Below, piece by piece: positions 59,376 to 64,000 of a stretch of 64,000 nt of DNA. This stretch comes from Argentina anserina (taxonomy: Eukaryota; Streptophyta; Magnoliopsida; Rosales; Rosaceae). Position 1 is the first letter of the stretch. Each line of letters begins with the position of its first letter. The notes beneath the pieces are model-generated. The model was not told where the DNA came from, ran no database searches, and saw only the letters and a program-made list of their open reading frames with translations. Where the stretch lies: the NCBI RefSeq assembly GCF_933775445.1, contig NW_026089532.1:62001-126000 (forward strand), read 5' to 3'. Made by a program: the position numbers and the translations under genes.

Positions 59376-59932
59376 CGCTAAGGAGATTTACAAAGTGTAA
59401 CTCGTTACTTCTTCACTTATGTTTTCCGTTTGGATTCTTTATGTGATGTTGTGTTTATGTTTTTGGCTAGTTCCGAATTTGTGGAATACTCTTATGTAGT
59501 TTACGATTTTGCAAGATGTTATAAAGTAGTTCTGATTTTGTTTTCTATGATTTCTATGTAGATGTCGTGAGTTTATAATTCAATGATTTAATGATTCTCT
59601 TTCTTGTGCGTTAACTATATGTGATTCAAGGCGCTAAGTTAGTTTTGCATATAGGATTCTTAAGTGTTTTTGTTAACTTGTTAAAGTAAGTGACATGCTT
59701 GACTTGTTAGTAATCACTAGGAATTAACCATGATCCGTTTGTTATCTAAGATGCGCTAAGTAATTAGATAAGAGATGAATCAATGAAGTGGTAAGATTGA
59801 GAATGACATGTTACCTTGTAATTTCTAAGCGCTAAGATAGGATTACCAGGCCATGTTTCGAATTAGGGATGCGCTAAGTAACCTAGTTCGGTATTAGGTT
59901 GTTGTTTGTTCACTCAATACTTGTCCGCTAAG
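59376..59932 (+). repeat. Dispersed CGCTAAG heptamers in solo LTR B
   Basis: CGCTAAG occurs at 59376-59382, 59632-59638, 59754-59760, 59830-59836, 59872-59878 and 59926-59932, all on the + strand. Solo LTR A has CGCTTCG in its equivalent region. Confidence 0.6.
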
Positions 59933-60188
59933 GCTCGGTGTTTGCATAGGATGAGATTATGATTTTGAAGCTACTTGTGACGATTTGTTTGGTGATGTTT
60001 ATGTGTTGGTTGGTTGATCACATGTATATATTAGTTTAGGATTTATTTTTATGTTTGAATCGAAATATATCTCAAATCTTTTAAACTCTTATGAATTCGT
60101 TGTTAAATGTTTGTGATTCTTTACCCTGGTTGGATCCCCGGTTTGTGAACGATACCCTCTTGCTTTATACTACTAACGATGCTTACAG
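59395..60188 (+). other. Candidate intron in the R/U5 part of solo LTR B
   Basis: TACTAAC (60171-60177) is followed by GATGCTTACAG ending at 60188, a branch site 12 nt from an acceptor, which is short for plants. The donor AAA/GTGTAA at 59395 is weak but lies in the block shared with solo LTR A. The length, about 794 nt, resembles the 862 nt in A. Confidence 0.3.
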
Positions 60189-60222
60189 GGTTAATATTGA
60201 TCTCGAGTAATCGAACCGATCA

Positions 60223-60227
60223 GAAAC
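60223..60227. repeat. Right target-site duplication of solo LTR B
   Basis: GAAAC directly follows ...CGATCA and copies 58022-58026. The Tekay pol frame is in phase on both sides once one copy and the insert are discounted. Confidence 0.92.
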
Positions 60228-62163
60228 TACGTATCTCTGTAGGGTTCTTTGGACGACTCCAATTCTTCACTGCCTCTACCTTTGCCGGGTCCACTAGTAC
60301 TCCATCTTTTGAGACAACATGACCAAGGAATTTGACCTCTTCTTTCCAGAACTCACACTTCTCTAGCTTGGCATACAGTCTCGCCTCCTTCAAGGTCTGC
60401 AACACTGTTCTCAGGTGCACCTCATGTTCTTCTTGTGTCTTGGAGTATATCAGAATGTCATCCACAAACACCACTACGAACTCATCCAAGTATGGACTAA
60501 ATACTTGGTTCATCAAACTCATGAAGACAGCTGGTGCATTCGTTAGACCAAATGGCATGACGACAAACTCATAATGTCCATACCGGGTCCTGAAGGCTGT
60601 CTTCGATATATCTTCTTCCTTCACTCTGAGCTGATGGTAACCGGATCTCAAATCAATCTTAGAGAACACCGTAGCACCTTTGAGTTGATCGAACAAGTCA
60701 TCAATCCTAGGTAAGGGATACCTATTCTTGATGGTCACCTTGTTCAGCTCTCTGTAGTCCACACATAACCGCAGAGAACCATCTTTCTTCTTTACGAACA
60801 AAACAGGTGCTCCCCAAGGTGAAACACTAGGTCTAATGAACCCTTGGTCTAATAGCTCATCGATCTGCACTTTCAGCTCCTTAAGTTCATTCTGCCCCAT
60901 TCTATATGGCGCCTTTGACACAGGTGCTGTACCGGGTACTACATCAATGCAGAAATCTACCACTCTTCGAGGAGGTAGTCCCGGTATCTCTTGGAACACT
61001 TCACCAAACTCAGACACTACCACAATGTCTGCGATAGTCACTTTCTGATCTACTGACTCCACATGTGCCAAAACTCCTGATCTCATGGCGTTGTCGGACT
61101 TGAGGCAGCGATAACGAAACACTGGCTCTCCAGGTCTATGAAAGGACACTACCATGTCAAAACAATCAATCACAGCATGCTGTGGTCTCAACCAATCGAT
61201 CCCCAAGATCACATCATAAGTGTGGTCCGGAATCACAATCAACGAAGCAGAGAACTCTCTACTTCCAATCAAAATAGGACAAGCTTTGCAGATTGTCTCT
61301 AACTCAAGTGACACTCCAAGGGGTGAAGTGACACATAAGGCGTCCCCAAGAGGTGTAGGAATCAATCCTAACATCTCCACCACTGAACTAGCAATGAATG
61401 AATGCGATGCTCCCGTATCAAACAATACTCTAGCAAGGTAGTCAAACAGTGATAATGTACCTTCCACTCCTGTGTCTCGCTGGCCCACTGCGAACACTCT
61501 AGCTTGGCCCGCTGGTAGCTGTCTCTGCGGCCGTTCCTGCCTACCCTGAAATGGTCGGGTACAATCTCGAGCCATGTGTCCCACTTGCCCGCACCGGTGG
61601 CAACCTACTCTCTTCGGTTTCGGACATGCTGAGGCGTAATGTCCCATCTCATTGCAGCCATAACACCTCACTGCTGCTAATGGTCTGACTGGTGCTGCTC
61701 TGATAGCTAGGGGTGGCGCCCTTGTCGGGGCCTGATAGTGGGGTCTTGGCCTCTTCCATGATCTATCCTTCGGCCCTGAGTGCTCGCTGCCTGTATAGAT
61801 TGCCTTGCCTTTCCCCTTTGCATCTCTGTTTCCCACATCACCTGCTCGAGTCTTCTCTGCTTGCTCCAAGCTCATAGCACTCTCGAATATCTGCTCCCTG
61901 GTAGTCAGGCAAAGGACTGATATCATGGTCTTGTACTCTTGTTTCAGCCCACGTAGATACTTCTGAGCTAAAGCAGTCGTACCCATAGGCCTGACATACC
62001 GATACAGCTGCGAGAATCGAGCATCATACTCTCTAATGGTCATGTCTCCCTGTACCAATGCCAGAAACTCCAACTCTAAGTCCTCCTGTACTGAGGCTGG
62101 AAAATACTTCTCTCGGAATATGGTGGTGAACCCTCCCCATGTGAATGTAGACACATCCACAGT
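60223..62163 (-). pseudogene. Gag C-terminal part, protease and reverse transcriptase (cut at both ends)
   Basis: Open for about 646 codons after the gag TAG, ending where solo LTR B inserts. Residues are numbered from the GTG at 62160. Capsid-like sequence continues to about 105 (TFTWGGF, FREKYFP, YLRGL). A basic linker follows, then two CCHC zinc knuckles: C166, C169, H174, C179 and C187, C190, H195, C200, which bind genomic RNA. The aspartic protease motif is D248-T-G-A. RT covers about 400-620, with [18 protein letters not shown]503 ([10 protein letters not shown]) and the polymerase F565-V-D-D568 motif, then FLGHVVS. The frame ends IRSF and meets a TGA made by the end of solo LTR B. Gag and Pol are in one frame, as in many Tekay elements. 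Without an upstream start, and without RNase H, it cannot act as a polyprotein. Confidence 0.93.
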
Positions 62164-62598
62164 CTATCTCATGCTCTTCCACCAATCTAGAGCATCACCC
62201 TTGAGAAAGAATATAGCTATCTTTCTCTTCTCAATCTCTGTGCACTCTATCATCTCAAAATAAGTCTCCATACCCTCGATCCAATGGTCAGCTACCATAT
62301 GATCTAGTCCCCCATGAAAGGTCGGAGCTGACAGTGCACTAATATCCTTGATCAGCTTTAACATTCGACCGTCATCTCTAACCGCAGGAGCTGGCTCATC
62401 CTGCTCCTCCTGCGGAGCAGCCTCCTCATAGAGGTTCTCCACGTTGCGGACTCGACCTGTGGCCCTACCTCGACCTCGGCCTACCTGCTCTACCTGTGGA
62501 GCAGCCTCCTCATAAAGGTTCTCCACGTTGCGGACTCGGCCTGTGGTCCTACCTCGACCTCGGCCTCTCGCCCGTCCTCGGCCCTTATCAGCGTTCAT
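62164..62598 (-). pseudogene. Gag N-terminal part, ended by an in-frame TAG
   Basis: The start chosen is the ATG at 62598 (MNADKGRGRARG), which opens the RG-rich tail; an ATG 21 nt upstream at 62619 is in frame and also possible. The N-terminal part is Arg/Gly-rich and holds a tandem 28-residue duplication: TTGRVRNVENLYEEAAPQ then ATGRVRNVENLYEEAAPQ. The retrotransposon gag domain begins near residue 85 (SALSAPTFHGG, DHWIEGMETYFE, KIAIFFLKGDALDWWKSM). It is cut by TAG at 62166-62164 inside the capsid domain; the next frame continues without shift at 62163. A nonsense mutation is more likely than programmed read-through, because plant read-through sites in such elements lie at the gag/pol border, not inside capsid. 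Confidence 0.9.
62405..62573 (-). repeat. 84-bp tandem duplication in gag
   Basis: The stretch from GGAGCAGCCTCCTCATAGAG (62414) is repeated from 62498 with only a few differences, exactly 84 bp apart. The duplication keeps the frame and adds one 28-residue unit. Confidence 0.9.
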
Positions 62599-62870
62599 CA
62601 CCTTCAAACAACGAAACACTTAGTTAATACTTGTGAAATCTCGAATTCAACTAAACAGATTCAATAGGTATTAACATGAAATTTCAGGATAAGATGAATC
62701 ATCGAAGTATCATCACAATACTTCTCGGAGGACCAAACCATTAGGTATGGCTCCTAAAACACTCTCGCGTACCCAACGACATATCAATACCGAGGAGCAT
62801 GTGATGGGAGCCCGCCTGCAGTCGGATCATCGCTCCCGGATGGTATTGATAATCGCCAAATACGCACTTA
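62599..62870 (-). other. Untranslated leader between primer site and gag
   Basis: About 270 nt without a long frame. It contains a strong two-tier inverted repeat: TATCAATACC (62782-62791) with GGTATTGATA (62842-62851), enclosing GGGAGC (62806-62811) with GCTCCC (62832-62837). It lies just downstream of the primer site on the RNA, where packaging or dimerisation signals are expected. A possible splice acceptor TTGTTTGAAG/G lies at 62602. Confidence 0.6.
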
Positions 62871-62883
62871 GGCTCTGATACCA
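62871..62883 (-). promoter_or_regulatory. Primer-binding site, tRNA-iMet
   Basis: Minus strand TGGTATCAGAGCC is complementary to the 3' end of plant initiator tRNA-Met and starts 2 nt after the 5' LTR. It is the standard primer of Del/Tekay elements. Confidence 0.95.
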
Positions 62884-62885
62884 AC

Positions 62886-64000
62886 TGTAACGACCCCAAA
62901 ATTTCGAGCTTAAAAACTCAAAATTCTAAAGTCGTTAAACCGAAATAATCTCAAATAAATCGAAATCATTAAAGCGTAACAGCGGATCATCTCTGAGTTC
63001 CAAATACAACTCAGTCAAACCGATTATTACAAACCAACTTTATAATTTGACATTACAATATGATGGAAAATGTAATAATCCTCACAAACTCTCACAAAGC
63101 TTACAAATAAATTCACTCAAATTCTCACACAAATCCACGCCAGAAATCTCACCACAACAGGGTACGAACGACTTCGAATCTCCGGAGTCGTCACTCAATC
63201 TCCGCTAATCAGTACCTGCGGAATTATCCCCTACACCATTGAATTGGTGCACCGGGATTGTAAACACAAACCCGGTAAGCTTATAGCTCGTATGAGTAAA
63301 ATCACAATACAGTTCGCATATCAATATATACGAAAGCTCACAAAACAACAAATATAAATGCCCTCATGAGTCAATAGTCAGCCCATCTGGTTGACTCAAA
63401 GAAATATGAAATAAAACGCTCATGAGGAAATTAAGTAACCCTTCTGGTTACCCAAAGCATTTATAATACGGGTACCAAGAACGCTGGTACACATCTGTTA
63501 CCCCTCTCGTAATACACCGTTGATATTGGATAGCCACCCGCTACCCAATATCCAAAATAACTGAGTACCCATGAGCAGATAACCACCCGTTACCTCACAT
63601 GCAGTACTAAGGCAGACAGACTAGAGCTCTAACTGTATCGTAACTTTCGCCCGGCCAAAGGCTAGGTTCCGACTTGCCAAACACGTACAATAATCTCACA
63701 TCATATTGTACCAAATCACGTCCGAAGACAAATCAACATTTTAACAATCTCAATGTTAAAATCACGTACAATAATCACTCATCATATTGTACGTTTTAAA
63801 ACTTTCACGATATCACCACAATAAAAATCATAACAGTATATTATATTGCAAACTATATATATTCGTATTTATTTACCATTTATACAATATATACATAGTC
63901 CACTATATCCTATACATGTTATATTTCATAAACACCTGAAGAATTACGTACAATATTCTCACATCATATTGTACCATTTAAATCACATACTCATGCACAA
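62886..64000 (-). repeat. 5' LTR of the Tekay-like element (first 1115 bp in + coordinates, cut by window)
   Basis: Aligns to 52851-53965 without gaps at a constant shift of 10035 bp. Six substitutions were seen by eye: near 62938, 62973, 63337, 63398, 63908 and 63975. The promoter half lies beyond 64000; the LTR should end near 65910. It includes the stem-loop array from about 63234. Confidence 0.95.

Larger units (their letters stand above)
58027..60222 (+). mobile_element. Solo LTR B inserted in Tekay pol (2196 bp)
   Basis: Starts TGATAGGAGCACAAAG, ends CGAACCGATCA, flanked by GAAAC duplications. The termini, the TATA context (CTCCCTTGG, then CTATATATAG), the leader motif with CTAGCC, the AAAGTGTRA block and the terminal TACTAAC...CAG are shared with solo LTR A, but the rest is strongly diverged, so the two belong to different families or old subfamilies. 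It lies antisense to the Tekay genes. No primer site, gag or pol is present. Its last bases supply, on the minus strand, the TGA that ends the RT frame. It must be younger than the Tekay insertion. Assignment to Ty3/gypsy rather than copia is probable but unproven. Confidence 0.82.
52851..64000 (-). mobile_element. Tekay/Del-like chromovirus (Ty3/gypsy LTR retrotransposon), right LTR cut by the window
   Basis: Read on the minus strand the order is 5' LTR, tRNA-iMet primer site, gag with two zinc knuckles, protease, RT, RNase H, integrase, chromodomain, polypurine tract and 3' LTR, which is the Ty3/gypsy chromovirus order. Long LTRs (3025 bp), the iMet primer site and a C-terminal chromodomain without the usual aromatic cage fit the Del/Tekay clade. 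It inserted into a satellite monomer; the left flank ends TTTGAGT at 52850. About 1.9 kb of the 5' LTR lies beyond 64000, so the right target duplication is not visible. The copy is defective, with an in-frame TAG in gag and a 2196-bp insertion in pol. The two LTRs differ at about six of 1115 comparable sites, so insertion was recent. Confidence 0.95.

Overview
The window is plant nuclear heterochromatin, most likely from a eudicot. It holds a large homogeneous tandem satellite with nucleosome-sized monomers, a Ty3/gypsy chromovirus of Del/Tekay type carrying a tRNA-iMet primer site, and plant-style TATA and splice signals. No host protein-coding gene and no tRNA or rRNA gene was found. Species cannot be read from the sequence. 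A satellite of about 148 bp would fit a centromeric or pericentromeric array, but that is an inference.

Layout. (1) 1-4437 and 6472-52850 are one head-to-tail satellite array, about 50.8 kb in all and always in the same orientation, running off the left edge. The basic monomer is 148-149 bp. It is built of three short subrepeats of 19, 22 and 23 bp plus an 84-bp segment, each beginning GTATCTTT. Many monomers are longer by exact multiples of 41 bp (the 19+22 pair repeated). Higher-order repeats of 0.57 to 4.0 kb are stacked on top of this. (2) 4438-6471 is a 2034-bp element inserted in the array, with TG...CA ends and the 5-bp target duplication TATCT; it is read as a solo LTR. (3) 52851 to beyond 64000 is a minus-strand Tekay-like LTR retrotransposon inserted into the right part of the array. 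In + coordinates it shows a complete 3' LTR (52851-55875), polypurine tract, the RNase H/integrase/chromodomain part of pol, a nested insertion, RT/protease/gag, primer-binding site and the first 1115 bp of the 5' LTR. (4) 58027-60222 is a second solo LTR, a distant relative of the first, inserted in pol between RT and RNase H with target duplication GAAAC.

Order of events. Satellite amplification came first. The Tekay insertion is recent: about 6 differences in 1115 aligned LTR bases, counted by eye. The solo LTR inside its pol is younger still. The Tekay copy is dead, with an in-frame TAG in gag and a split pol, although the rest of its coding sequence is open with visible catalytic residues.

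Points beyond ordinary annotation: a run of a dozen or more short stem-loops in the R/U5 part of the Tekay LTR; an intron-like 3' end (TACTAAC plus CAG) at the same place in both solo LTRs; a heptamer repeated at scattered sites that is CGCTTCG in one solo LTR and CGCTAAG in the other; a solo LTR whose promoter faces 46 kb of satellite; and the 41-bp quantised monomer length of the satellite.
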